Source: Ramlibacter sp. Leaf400
GTDB taxonomy: Bacteria; Pseudomonadota; Gammaproteobacteria; Burkholderiales; Burkholderiaceae_C
Length of the DNA stretch: 64,000 bases
Assembly (NCBI RefSeq): GCF_001424545.1
Contig: NZ_LMQL01000012.1
Location: 315,371-379,370 of the forward strand
Direction of reading: 5' to 3'
A model generated the notes under the pieces. That model searched no databases, had not been told where the DNA came from, and saw only the letters and a list, made by a program, of their open reading frames with translations. Of the stretch, positions 19,800-29,873 are shown one piece after another. The stretch's first letter is position 1, and each line of letters starts with the position of its first letter. The position numbers and the translations under genes are program-made.

Positions 19800-20772
19800 T
19801 CAGGCGGCTTGTTTGAGGTGCGCCGGCATGCCGCCGCCGGCCGCGAGGCGGGTGCGGCGCTTGCGCATCTCGGTGAAGCGGATCACGGCGTCGACCAGGT
19901 CGGCGTCGGTGGAAAGCTCCAGCGCGTCGACGCCGGCCAGCACCAGGGCCTGGCGCAGCTCGGCCTCGCGCTGGGCCGCGATGCGCGCGAAGCGCTTGCG
20001 GAATCCTGCATCGTGCGTGTCCACCAGCAGCTGCTCGCCGGTCTCGGCATCGCGCAGGGTCAGCAGGCCCAGGTCGGGCAAATGCAGCTCGAGCGGATCG
20101 AGCACGCGCACGGCCACCACCTCGTGGCGCTGGGCCAGCAGCGCGAGCGAGCGCTCCCAGCCCGGCTCGCTGATGAAGTCGGACACCACGAACACGGTGG
20201 AGCGGCGCTTGATCAGGCCGGCGGCCGAATCGAGCAGGTCGCGCAGCCGCGTCGGCGCGCCTTCCTGGGGCGTGGGCCGCGCCTGCAGCGTGTGCAGCAG
20301 GTGCAGCACATGCCGGCGGCCGCCGCGCGTGGGGATCACCGTGTCCACGCCCGAGCCGTAGAGCAGGGCGCCGATGCGGTTGCCGTGGCGCGTGAGCATG
20401 CGCGCCAGCACGGCCACGAACTCGGCCGAGACATTGCGCTTGCGCTGCTCGCCCGAGCCGAAGTCCACCGACGGGCTCAGGTCCATCAGGAACCAGGCGG
20501 CCATCTCGCGGTCCTCGGTGAACACGCGCACGTGCGGCGTGTCGGTGCGGGCGGTGACGTTCCAGTCGATGTGGCGCACGTCGTCCTGGTGCTGGTACTC
20601 GCGCAGGTCGGCCAGGTCCAGCCCGGCGCCGCGCATCAGCGTGCGGTAGTCGCCCTGCAGCAGGCCGTCGAGCCGGCGGATCACGGTCCACTCGAGGCGG
20701 CGCAACACGCGCTCGGCCCCGGCCGCCGGCACGGGCGGCGGCTCCGCGGGGTTCTCGGACGCCTTGGGCGTC

Positions 20773-20792
<20 letters not shown>
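19800..20792 (-). CDS. DUF58 domain protein
   Basis: Protein of 330 residues with the DUF58 signature REYQHQDDVRHIDWNVTART near residues 65-85 followed by a VWA-like fold (WFLMDLSPSVDFGSG, VFVVSDF). No signal peptide or membrane helix is seen. The start codon lies inside the end of moxR, overlapping it by 20 bases, so translation is coupled. In MoxR gene sets this protein type regularly sits between the ATPase and the membrane VWA protein. Exact role is unknown. Confidence 0.93.
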
Positions 20793-21780
<988 letters not shown>

Positions 21781-21838
21781 GGAGGCGGGCTTTCTCGGTG
21801 GATGGAAGAAAAGGGACGTGGAGGTGCGCGGCGCGCGC

Positions 21839-22855
21839 TCAGAACGGCGGCAGGCCGGCGGCCTGGGCGGCGTTCTCGATGGGCACTGCAAATCCGATGC
21901 CCAGGAAGGTCCGCGCGGGCGTCGGGTTCAGGATGGCGGTGACGATGCCGACCACTTCGCCGTCCATGGTGACCAGCGGGCCGCCCGAATTGCCGGGATT
22001 GGCCGCCGCGTCGAACTGGATGAGGTTGCTCATCTCCTGCTTGCCTTCGGGCGAGCGGAACGAGCGCTTCAGCCCGGACACCACGCCGCCCGAAGCGGAC
22101 GGGCCGATGCCGAACGGGAAGCCCACCGCGACCACCTTGTCGCCCGGCGCCAGGTCGGCGGTGGAGCGCATGGTGGCGGCGATCATGTCGTCGGGGATGC
22201 GCGCGGCCTGCAGCACGGCCAGGTCGTTCTCGGCCTGCACGCCGGTGATGGTGGCCGACGATTCGAGCCCGTCGTGGAACGTGACCTGGATACGGTCGGC
22301 GCCCGAGACCACGTGCAGGTTGGTCAGGATGATCCCCTTGTCGACGATGACCACGCCGGTGCCGACGCCGGCCTCGATCTCTTCGTCTTCGGCGACCACG
22401 GGGTCCCTGTCCTGTCCGCCCTGGGCGGGACCGAGCGGCTTGGGCTTGGCCGTGCGCGGCGCGTGCTTGGACGCGAACTCATCCTTGAGGCGACTCTTCT
22501 TCACGAAGCTCACGACGCGCACCACCGAGGGCCGCACGTTGTCGTAGGCCTTGGCGTATTCGGAGGGCAGTTGCTGGGTTTCCAGCGTCTTGAGCACCGC
22601 GGCGTTGATGTCCTGCTGCGTGATGCGGCGTTGGCCCGGCCGCAGGTTGAGCGTGAGGCTGGTGGCCAGCAACGCGGCGAGCAGCGCGATGGCCGCCCAC
22701 ATCATGGCTGGGCTGGAGAGATGGAAGCGCCGCTTTCGGGCAGCGGCGTGTTGGGGTTCGGGAGTGGGTGCCGCCGCCTCGGGTGCTTCCTGCGCGGCGC
22801 GAGCCTGCTGCGCTGGAGCCGGACGGCTGGAGCTGTAGAGAGCTGGCCTGCGCAT
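21839..22855 (-). CDS. Membrane-anchored HtrA-like serine protease without PDZ
   Basis: Trypsin-like protease of 338 residues. After a Pro/Ala-rich cytoplasmic start one membrane helix spans about 50-70, then the protease domain follows in the periplasm. The triad is H181 in LTNLHVV, D211 in ENDLAVL and S290 in NPGNSGGPL, so it should be active. It ends about 30 residues after the last strand, so the PDZ domains of DegP/DegS are absent. It is first in the set with MoxR, DUF58 and VWA genes, and is divergent from tatD. Substrate is unknown. Confidence 0.9.
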   Translation of the reverse strand: MRRPALYSSSRPAPAQQARAAQEAPEAAAPTPEPQHAAARKRRFHLSSPAMMWAAIALLAALLATSLTLNLRPGQRRITQQDINAAVLKTLETQQLPSEYAKAYDNVRPSVVRVVSFVKKSRLKDEFASKHAPRTAKPKPLGPAQGGQDRDPVVAEDEEIEAGVGTGVVIVDKGIILTNLHVVSGADRIQVTFHDGLESSATITGVQAENDLAVLQAARIPDDMIAATMRSTADLAPGDKVVAVGFPFGIGPSASGGVVSGLKRSFRSPEGKQEMSNLIQFDAAANPGNSGGPLVTMDGEVVGIVTAILNPTPARTFLGIGFAVPIENAAQAAGLPPF

Positions 22856-22984
22856 CGGATCACCTTGTCCACAACGGGGGGGTCGATGACCCCGGAAAGC
22901 GAGAGCACACGGTATCACGGTTTGCCGTGCGCTGCACGGCTCGGGCCGGGGCTTCACGGGGGGCGATCGGGCATCATCCGCGCG

Positions 22985-23812
22985 ATGCTTTCGCTGGTCG
23001 ACACGCACTGCCACCTCGACGCGCCTGAGTTCGCTGGCGATGCCACGGATGTGCGTGAGCGTGCAAGGCGCGCGGGCGTGGTGCACTGCGTGATCCCGGC
23101 GGTGCACACGGCTGCGTTCGATGCGGTGCGCGCCCTCGCGCATCGGGGCGGCGACAGCTATGCACTGGGCATCCATCCGCTGTTCACGCCGCAGGCTGCC
23201 GATGGCGATCTCGCGGTCCTGGATCGCGCGCTTGGCGAACACGCGGACGACCCGCGGCTGGTCGCCGTCGGCGAGATCGGGCTCGACCATTTCGTCCCCG
23301 GGCTCGACCCGGTGCGGCAGGAGTTCTTCTACCGCGAGCAGCTGAGGCTGGCGCGGCGCCATGGGTTGCCCGTGGTGCTGCACGTGCGGCGCTCGGCCGA
23401 CAAGTTGCTCAGGCACCTGCGCGAGCTGCCGGTGGGGGGCATCGCGCATGCGTTCAACGGCAGCGAGCAGCAGGCGCACGAATTCATCCGCCTGGGGTTC
23501 AAGCTCGGCTTTGGCGGGGCGGTGACGCATGAGCGCGCGCTGCAGTTGCGGCGGCTTGCGGCGGGGTTGCCGTTGAGTGCGCTGGTGCTGGAGACGGATG
23601 CTCCGGACATTCCGCCGAAGTGGCTCTACCGGACGGCGGAGGAACGGGCGGGTGGGGTGGCGCAGGGAAGGAATGAGCCGGGGGAGCTGGTTCGGATCGC
23701 GGAGGTTGTGGCGGGGTTGCGGGGGGTGTCGGTGGAGGAGCTTGCGATTGCAACCACGGCTAATGCTGTTGAGGTGTTGCCTAAGCTTGGGGTGCTGCTC
23801 GAGGGCGGCTGA
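22985..23812 (+). CDS. TatD family metal-dependent hydrolase
   Basis: TIM-barrel hydrolase/DNase of 275 residues. VDTHCHLDAPEF at the start, VAVGEIGLDHF with its metal-binding Glu, VVLHVRRS, GGIAHAFNGS and LVLETDAPDIPP complete the TatD metal site. The ATG at 22985 follows a short gap from the divergent HtrA-like gene. The last 250 bases use many TTG, GTT, GCT and CTT codons unlike the rest of the gene and unlike its neighbours. A repeat element begins about 60 bases after the stop. Confidence 0.92.
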   Translation: MLSLVDTHCHLDAPEFAGDATDVRERARRAGVVHCVIPAVHTAAFDAVRALAHRGGDSYALGIHPLFTPQAADGDLAVLDRALGEHADDPRLVAVGEIGLDHFVPGLDPVRQEFFYREQLRLARRHGLPVVLHVRRSADKLLRHLRELPVGGIAHAFNGSEQQAHEFIRLGFKLGFGGAVTHERALQLRRLAAGLPLSALVLETDAPDIPPKWLYRTAEERAGGVAQGRNEPGELVRIAEVVAGLRGVSVEELAIATTANAVEVLPKLGVLLEGG

Positions 23813-23869
23813 GTGGTTTGTTCCGGCGGGGCAAGTCCCAGCGGTCGTCGCCGACCGGGCACCGGGGGT

Positions 23870-24053
23870 GCCCCCACCCCAGCCCTCCCCCGGAGGGGGA
23901 GGGGGCAATACCCGCTGCTCGTTGGCCAATGCCCACTGTCCGGAGCTCTTGTCTTTTCCCTCCCCCTGCGGGGGAGGGCAGGGTGGGGGCGCGCCGAGGC
24001 CCAAAGAAGTAGCGAGGTCTGGGTTTGATCGTGTCCGCACCCGCACACCGTTC
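23870..24053 (-). repeat. Dispersed ~180-bp palindromic element, copy A
   Basis: Two hairpins, CCCTCCCCC-GGA-GGGGGAGGG (23883-23903) and CCCTCCCCC-TGC-GGGGGAGGG (23958-23978), stand 54 bases apart. Their outer flanks (23870-23891 and 23970-23990) are also nearly perfect inverted repeats, so the whole can fold two ways. On the minus strand the spacer holds AACGAGCAGCG and AAAGACAAG, both found in copy B at 47346-47521. Similarity to copy B continues to about 24053. This fills the gene-free stretch 23813-24103; I see no coding gene there. Confidence 0.8.
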
Positions 24054-24103
24054 CCGCGCGGCCCACCAAGCACCAGCCGAACTCAGCCGGATAATCCCCC
24101 GCC

Positions 24104-24856
24104 GTGACCCCACCCCCCACCCCGCTGCCCGAAGTCAATTTCTCCGACCACGGCGACATCCGCTACCTGCACCTGGGCACGGAGTGGGTCCAGGGCTCGA
24201 TGCGGCTGGACGATCCGTTCTCGATCCACCTGGAGTACGTGCAGCGAATGATGGCGTGGCTGCTGTTCGTGGACCCGGCCACGGTCGCGCGGCGGCACGC
24301 GATGCAGCTGGGGCTGGGCGCCGCGGCGCTCACCAAGTTCTGCCACCGCAAGCTGCGCATGAAGACCACGGCGATCGAGCTCAACCCGCAGGTGATCGCC
24401 GCCTGCCGGCTGTGGTTCAAGCTGCCGCGCGACGACAGCCGGTTGTCGGTGGTGCTGGGCGATGCCGCCGAGGTCGCCGCGCATGAGCACTGGCGAGGCT
24501 CGGTCGACGCGCTGCAGGTGGACCTGTACGACCACGAGGCAGCGGCGCCGGTGCTGGACAGCCAGGAGTTCTACGCCGATTGCCGCAGGCTGCTCACCGA
24601 GGACGGCTGCATGACGGTCAACCTGTTCGGCCGCTCCTCCAGCTACGAGCGCAGCCTGGACCGCATCTGCGCCGTCTTCGGCCGGGACGCGGTGTGGGCC
24701 TTCCGGCCGACCCGCGAAGGCAACACCATCGTGATCGCCTTGCGCACCCCGCAGCAGCCCGCGCGCGGGGAGTTGCTGGCGCGCGCCGCCGTGGTCTTCG
24801 CGCGCTGGGACCTGCCGGCGCACAAGTGGCTGCGCGTGCTCAAGAGTGTGGAATGA
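24104..24856 (+). CDS. Spermidine synthase-like methyltransferase-fold protein
   Basis: Protein of 250 residues with the Rossmann fold of polyamine aminopropyltransferases: AMQLGLGAAALTKFCHRK for the nucleotide loop, TAIELNPQVIAAC, and VDALQVDLYDHEA where the catalytic Asp would lie. The usual N-terminal strand domain is short, and the motif GGG(D/E) of true SpeE is altered to LGLGAA. It may not make spermidine. GTG 24104 is the start. Seven bases separate it from the ATPase gene downstream, so they are one transcript. Confidence 0.8.
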   Translation: MTPPPTPLPEVNFSDHGDIRYLHLGTEWVQGSMRLDDPFSIHLEYVQRMMAWLLFVDPATVARRHAMQLGLGAAALTKFCHRKLRMKTTAIELNPQVIAACRLWFKLPRDDSRLSVVLGDAAEVAAHEHWRGSVDALQVDLYDHEAAAPVLDSQEFYADCRRLLTEDGCMTVNLFGRSSSYERSLDRICAVFGRDAVWAFRPTREGNTIVIALRTPQQPARGELLARAAVVFARWDLPAHKWLRVLKSVE

Positions 24857-24863
24857 TGGCGCC

Positions 24864-26654
24864 ATGAGCTCGAGCGCCCGACCGAAGCCCGCCGCCCGGA
24901 CAGCGTTCCAGGGGCCGGTGGACTGGCGGCGCATGGTCGAGTGGCTCAGCGAGGACGGCGTGATCTCGGGCGAGGAAGCCGCCCGCACGTTCGCCCGCTG
25001 CTCGCAGGCCGAGAGCTCGCAGCATCCCCTGGTGCGCCTGGCCGCCGTGTCGATGACGCGGGCCAGCGATGGCAAGCCGCTGGACATCGAGTCGCTCACC
25101 CAGTACCTGGCGCAGCGCGCCGGCATGGAGTACCTGCGCATCGACCCGCTCAAGGTCGACGTGGGCCGCGTCGCCGACGCCATGAGCGCCGCCTACGCCG
25201 AGCGCCACCGGGTGCTGCCGGTGCAGGTGACCGGCACGGAGGTGGTGGTGGCCACCGCCGAGCCCTTCACCACCGACTGGGTGGCCGAAGTCGAACGCCA
25301 GGCCAAGCGTGCGGTGCGGCGCGTGATCGCCAACCCGCAGGACATCCACCGCTACACGGCCGAGTTCTTCGCGCTGGCCAAGTCGGTGCGCGCGGCCCAG
25401 CGCACCGGCGGCAATGCCGGTGCTGCCAGCTTCGAGCAGCTGGTGGAGCTGGGCCGCAGCAACAAGCAGCTGGACGCCAACGACCAGGGCGTGGTGCAGG
25501 TGGTCGACTGGCTGTGGCAGTACGCCTTCGACCAGCGCGCCAGCGACATCCACCTGGAGCCGCGCCGCGAGCAGGGCGTGATCCGCTTTCGCATCGACGG
25601 CGTGCTCCACCCGGTCTACCAGATGCCCATGGGCGTGCTCAACGCCATGACGGCCCGCATCAAGCTGCTCGGCCGCATGGACGTGGTGGAGAAGCGCCGG
25701 CCGCAGGACGGCCGCATCAAGACCCGCAACCCGCGCGGCGACGAGGTGGAGATGCGCCTGTCGACGCTGCCGACGGCCTTCGGCGAGAAGATGGTGATGC
25801 GCATCTTCGATCCCGACACGGCGGTCAAGGACCTGGACGCGCTGGGCTTCACCCCGCACGACGCGCAGCGCTGGGAAGCGCTGGTCAAGCGGCCGCACGG
25901 GATCATCCTGGTGACCGGCCCGACCGGTTCGGGCAAGACCACCACGCTGTACTCCACGCTCAAGCGCGTGGCCACCGAGGAGGTGAACGTCAGCACGGTC
26001 GAGGACCCGATCGAGATGATCGAGCCGTCCTTCAACCAGACCCAGGTGCAGCCCCAGCTGGACTTCGGTTTCTCCGAGGGACTGCGCGCGCTGATGCGGC
26101 AGGACCCGGACATCATCATGGTCGGCGAGATCCGCGACATCCAGACGGCCGAGATGGCCGTGCAGGCGGCGCTCACCGGCCACCTCGTCTTCTCCACGCT
26201 GCACACCAACGACGCGCCCTCGGCGATCTCGCGGCTGATGGAGCTGGGCGTCCCCGCCTACCTGATCAACGCCACCGTGCTGGGCGTCCTGGCGCAGCGG
26301 CTGGTGCGCACGCTGTGCAAGCAATGCCGCGAGCCCGACAGCGCGGGCAGCCGCGAGGCGGTCGAGGAAGTGGTGCGCCCCTGGAAGCTCACGGGCGGCT
26401 GGCGTCCCTACCGTCCGGTGGGCTGCGTCGACTGCCGCATGACGGGCTTCATGGGACGGATGGGGCTGTACGAGCTGCTGACCGTGTCCGAGGCGTTCAA
26501 GGACAAGGTCGCCCGCGAGCCTTCCATGGAAGCGCTGCGGCGCCAGGGCATGGCCGACGGCATGCGGCCGCTGAGGCTGGCCGGCGCGCTGCGCGTGGCC
26601 GAAGGACTCACCACGCTCGAGGAAGTCCTCACTGCCACGCCCCCGCTGGATTGA
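24864..26654 (+). CDS. PilB/GspE family secretion or pilus ATPase
   Basis: Traffic ATPase of 596 residues. The N-terminal 180 residues are a GspE/PilB N-domain; then come Walker A GPTGSGKTTT, the Asp box DIHLEPR, Walker B DIIMVGEIRD and a His box HLVFSTLHTND. A zinc loop with two CxxC pairs, CKQC and CVDC, follows as in PulE. No pilin, pseudopilin or secretin genes are adjacent, so it is an orphan ATPase working with parts coded elsewhere. ATG 24864 is seven bases after the previous stop. Confidence 0.92.
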   Translation: MSSSARPKPAARTAFQGPVDWRRMVEWLSEDGVISGEEAARTFARCSQAESSQHPLVRLAAVSMTRASDGKPLDIESLTQYLAQRAGMEYLRIDPLKVDVGRVADAMSAAYAERHRVLPVQVTGTEVVVATAEPFTTDWVAEVERQAKRAVRRVIANPQDIHRYTAEFFALAKSVRAAQRTGGNAGAASFEQLVELGRSNKQLDANDQGVVQVVDWLWQYAFDQRASDIHLEPRREQGVIRFRIDGVLHPVYQMPMGVLNAMTARIKLLGRMDVVEKRRPQDGRIKTRNPRGDEVEMRLSTLPTAFGEKMVMRIFDPDTAVKDLDALGFTPHDAQRWEALVKRPHGIILVTGPTGSGKTTTLYSTLKRVATEEVNVSTVEDPIEMIEPSFNQTQVQPQLDFGFSEGLRALMRQDPDIIMVGEIRDIQTAEMAVQAALTGHLVFSTLHTNDAPSAISRLMELGVPAYLINATVLGVLAQRLVRTLCKQCREPDSAGSREAVEEVVRPWKLTGGWRPYRPVGCVDCRMTGFMGRMGLYELLTVSEAFKDKVAREPSMEALRRQGMADGMRPLRLAGALRVAEGLTTLEEVLTATPPLD

Positions 26655-26772
26655 CCGGCCCGGCCGGGCAGGCCGCCCGCTGAGCAGCTGTGTATAGGTG
26701 TAATCCACAACGGAGGGGGGCCGGGGGGTCGGGACAATCCGACCCTTTGGCAGTTTTTCCAGGAGAAGAGAC

Positions 26773-27261
26773 TTGAGAATCAAGAGCCAGAAAGACTTCC
26801 TGGCGGGGCTGATGTTCACGATCGTGGGCGCCGGCTTCGCCTTGGGAGCAACCAACTACACGATTGGTGAAGGCGCCCGGATGGGCCCCGGCTACTTCCC
26901 GCTGATGCTGGGCATCCTCCTGGCCATCATCGGCCTGGTGGTGGTGTTCGAGGCCCTCGTGGTCGAAACCGTCGACGGCGAGAAGGTCGGTGCGATCGCC
27001 TGGAAGCCGCTGGTGTTCATCATCGGCTCCAACATCGTCTTCGGCATCTGCCTGGGCGGCATCCCCAAGCTGGGCATCCCCTCGCTGGGACTGATCGTGG
27101 GCATCTACGCGCTCACCTTCATCGCCAGCATGGCCGGCGAGGAGCACAAGACGAAGGAAGTCCTCGTGCTCGCCACCGTGCTGGCCATCGTCAGCTACCT
27201 CGCTTTCATCGTGCTGCTGAACCTGCAATTCCCGGTTTGGCCCAGCTTCATCTCGCGCTGA
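26773..27261 (+). CDS. tctB: Tripartite tricarboxylate transporter small subunit TctB
   Basis: Small membrane subunit of a TTT-type solute carrier, 162 residues with four hydrophobic helices. The N-terminal KDFLAGLMFTIVGAGFALGA and YTIGEGARMGPGYFP are hallmarks of TctB. The start is TTG 26773 with AGGAG a few bases before it. It is followed by tctA after 13 bases. No gene for the periplasmic binding protein TctC is present, so the partner must be coded elsewhere. Confidence 0.93.
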   Translation: MRIKSQKDFLAGLMFTIVGAGFALGATNYTIGEGARMGPGYFPLMLGILLAIIGLVVVFEALVVETVDGEKVGAIAWKPLVFIIGSNIVFGICLGGIPKLGIPSLGLIVGIYALTFIASMAGEEHKTKEVLVLATVLAIVSYLAFIVLLNLQFPVWPSFISR

Positions 27262-27274
27262 CAGGAAACCCACC

Positions 27275-28792
27275 ATGGATCTCTTGAGCAATCTCGCCCT
27301 GGGTTTTGGGGTCGCCTTCACGCCGATCAACCTGCTGTACTGCTTCATCGGCGTGCTGCTGGGCACGGCCATCGGCGTGCTGCCCGGCATCGGACCGGTG
27401 GCCACCATCGCGATGCTGCTGCCGGCCACCTACGCGCTGCCGCCGGTGTCGGCCCTGATCATGCTGGCAGGCATCTACTACGGCGCGGCCTACGGCGGTT
27501 CCACCACCGCCATCCTGGTCAACCTGCCAGGGGAGTCGTCCTCGGTGGTGACAGTGATCGACGGCTACCAGATGGCTCGCCAGGGGAGGGCCGGGCCCGC
27601 GCTGGCCGCGGCCGGCCTGGGCTCGTTCTTCGCCGGCTCGGTGGCCACGCTGATCCTGGCCGCCTTCGCCGCGCCCCTGACCGAGGTAGCCTTCAAGTTC
27701 GGCCCGGCCGAATACTTCTCGCTGATGATCCTGGGCCTGATCGGCGCGGTGGTGCTGGCGTCCGGTTCGCTGATCAAGGCGGTGGCGATGATCGTGCTGG
27801 GCCTGCTGCTCGGCCTGATCGGCACCGACGTCAACTCCGGCGTGGCGCGCTACTCGTTCGACATCCCGGAACTCACCGACGGCATCGGCTTCATCGTCAT
27901 CGCCATGGGCGTGTTCGGCTACGGCGAGATCATCTCCAACCTGGGCAAGCACGCCGACGAGCGCGAGGTGTTCACCAACTCGGTCAAGGGCCTGTTCCCC
28001 ACCAAGGAGGACTTCAAGCGCATGACGCCCGCGATCCTGCGGGGCACGGCACTGGGTTCGATGCTGGGCATCCTGCCGGGCGGCGGCGCGCTGCTGTCGG
28101 CCTTCGCGGCCTACACGATCGAGAAGAAGACCAAGCTGAAGCCGGGCGAAGTGCCGTTCGGCAAGGGCAACATCCGCGGCGTGGCCGCGCCCGAGTCGGC
28201 CAACAACGCCGGTTCGCAGACCTCGTTCATCCCGCTGCTCACGCTGGGCATCCCGCCCAACGCCGTGATGGCGCTGATGGTCGGTGCCATGACCATCCAC
28301 AACATCCAGCCGGGCCCGCAGGTGATGACCAGCAACCCGCAGCTGTTCTGGGGCCTGATCGCCTCGATGTGGATCGGCAACGCCATGCTGATCATCCTGA
28401 ACCTGCCGCTGATCGGCATGTGGATCAAGCTGCTCACCGTGCCCTACCGCTGGCTGTTCCCGGCCATCGTGCTGTTCTGTGCCATCGGCGTGTACTCCAC
28501 GAACAACAACACCTGGGACATCTGGATGGTGGCGCTGTTCGGCATCATCGGCTACGGCTTCATCAAGCTCGGGGCCGAACCGGCGCCGCTGCTGCTCGGC
28601 TTCATCCTGGGGCCGATGATGGAGGAGAACCTGCGGCGGGCCCTGCTGCTGTCCCGTGGCGACTGGTCGGTGTTCGTCACGCGGCCGCTGTCGGCCGGCC
28701 TGCTGGCCGCCGCGCTCCTGCTGCTGATCATCGTGCTGCTGCCCTCGGTCAAGAGCAAGCGCGAGGACGTGTTCCACGAGGAAGAGGCCTGA
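27275..28792 (+). CDS. tctA: Tripartite tricarboxylate transporter large subunit TctA
   Basis: Large membrane subunit, 505 residues with about 11-12 hydrophobic helices. The hallmark GVLPGIGPVATIAMLLP near residue 40, YYGAAYGGSTTAILVNLPGE, and the second half GILPGGGALLSAFAAYTIEK show the two-repeat TctA plan. Carriers of this kind take up citrate-like or other carboxylates using the ion gradient. A strong terminator follows at 28814. Confidence 0.95.
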   Translation: MDLLSNLALGFGVAFTPINLLYCFIGVLLGTAIGVLPGIGPVATIAMLLPATYALPPVSALIMLAGIYYGAAYGGSTTAILVNLPGESSSVVTVIDGYQMARQGRAGPALAAAGLGSFFAGSVATLILAAFAAPLTEVAFKFGPAEYFSLMILGLIGAVVLASGSLIKAVAMIVLGLLLGLIGTDVNSGVARYSFDIPELTDGIGFIVIAMGVFGYGEIISNLGKHADEREVFTNSVKGLFPTKEDFKRMTPAILRGTALGSMLGILPGGGALLSAFAAYTIEKKTKLKPGEVPFGKGNIRGVAAPESANNAGSQTSFIPLLTLGIPPNAVMALMVGAMTIHNIQPGPQVMTSNPQLFWGLIASMWIGNAMLIILNLPLIGMWIKLLTVPYRWLFPAIVLFCAIGVYSTNNNTWDIWMVALFGIIGYGFIKLGAEPAPLLLGFILGPMMEENLRRALLLSRGDWSVFVTRPLSAGLLAAALLLLIIVLLPSVKSKREDVFHEEEA

Positions 28793-28813
28793 GCCTTTCC
28801 CCGGCCTGACTGC

Positions 28814-28841
28814 AACGGCGCCTTCGGGCGCCGTTTGCTTT
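28814..28841 (+). terminator. Rho-independent terminator after tctA
   Basis: AACGGCGCC (28814-28822) pairs with GGCGCCGTT (28827-28835) around a TTCG loop; TGCTTTTT follows. It ends the tctB-tctA transcript. Confidence 0.9.
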
Positions 28842-28864
28842 TTGGCGGCGCACAATCGCGCCCG

Positions 28865-29815
28865 ATGACTTCCGCGCGCACCGAGCCCGCCGGCGACGCC
28901 CAGGTTCCCCGCGGCACCGCCGCTCCTCCCCCCGTTCGCCTGATGCCCGGCCTGGTGATGGCGGTCTGCGGCGCCATCGCCTTCAGCGGCAAGGCCATCA
29001 TCGTCAAGCTGGCCTACCGGCACGGCGTGGACGCGGTCACGCTGATCATGCTGCGCATGCTCTTCGCGCTGCCGATCTTCGCGGCCATGGCCTGGTGGGC
29101 CAGCCGCGGCAAGCCCCCGCTGGAGCGGCGCGACTGGGTCGGCGTGATCGGACTGGGCGTCAGCGGCTACTACGTCGCCAGCTTCCTGGACTTCGCCGGG
29201 CTGCAGTACATCACGGCCTCGCTCGAGCGCCTGATCACCTACCTCACGCCCACGCTGGTGCTACTGCTCGGCTGGCTGCTGCACCGCAAGCCTTTCACGC
29301 GGACCCAGCTCTGCGGCATGGGCATCAGCTACGCCGGCGTGCTGCTGGTGTTCGGCCAGGAACTGGGGCTGGAAGGCGAGGGCACGGCGTGGGGCGCGAC
29401 GCTGGTCTTCGCCAGCACCGTCAGCTACGCCGTCTACCTCGTCTACAGCGCGCAGCTGGTCAAGCGCCTGGGCGCGCTGCGGCTGGTGGGCCTGGCGACC
29501 TCGGTGGCCTGCGTGTGCTGCGTCGTGCAGTTCCTGCTGCTGCGGCCGGTCGACGTGGCGTTGTCGGTCGCGCCGGCGGTGGTGTGGCTGTCGGTGCTGA
29601 ACGCGACGCTCTGCACCGCCGTGCCGGTGCTGCTGGTGATGATGGCCGTCGAGCGCATCGGCCCCGCGCTGACCACGCAGACCGGCATGGTCGGGCCGCT
29701 GTCCACCATCGCCATGGGCGCGCTCATCCTGGGCGAGCCGTTCACCGGCTGGATCGTCGCGGGCACGGTGCTGGTGGTCGCGGGCATCTACGTCTTCACC
29801 CGCAGCCCCCGCTGA
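28865..29815 (+). CDS. EamA/DMT family permease
   Basis: Membrane protein of 316 residues with about ten hydrophobic helices arranged as two EamA repeats, the drug/metabolite transporter plan. The first repeat begins PGLVMAVCGAIAFSGKAIIVK and the second holds WGATLVFASTVSYAVYLVYS. The first 20 residues are a polar leader. ATG 28865 is chosen because an upstream ATG falls within the tctA terminator. The substrate cannot be inferred; relatives mostly export amino acids or other metabolites. Confidence 0.9.
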   Translation: MTSARTEPAGDAQVPRGTAAPPPVRLMPGLVMAVCGAIAFSGKAIIVKLAYRHGVDAVTLIMLRMLFALPIFAAMAWWASRGKPPLERRDWVGVIGLGVSGYYVASFLDFAGLQYITASLERLITYLTPTLVLLLGWLLHRKPFTRTQLCGMGISYAGVLLVFGQELGLEGEGTAWGATLVFASTVSYAVYLVYSAQLVKRLGALRLVGLATSVACVCCVVQFLLLRPVDVALSVAPAVVWLSVLNATLCTAVPVLLVMMAVERIGPALTTQTGMVGPLSTIAMGALILGEPFTGWIVAGTVLVVAGIYVFTRSPR

Positions 29816-29873
29816 GCGCGGGGAAAAGCGCCGCCCGTATCATCCGGCGCTTCAAACTTTGCAGGACGTCGCC

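Noticed and set aside
22866-22884. Shared TCCACAACGG motif before tatD (22868) and before tctB (26705)
   Set aside because: The match is short and followed by G runs; two occurrences in 64 kb are not enough to call a regulatory site.
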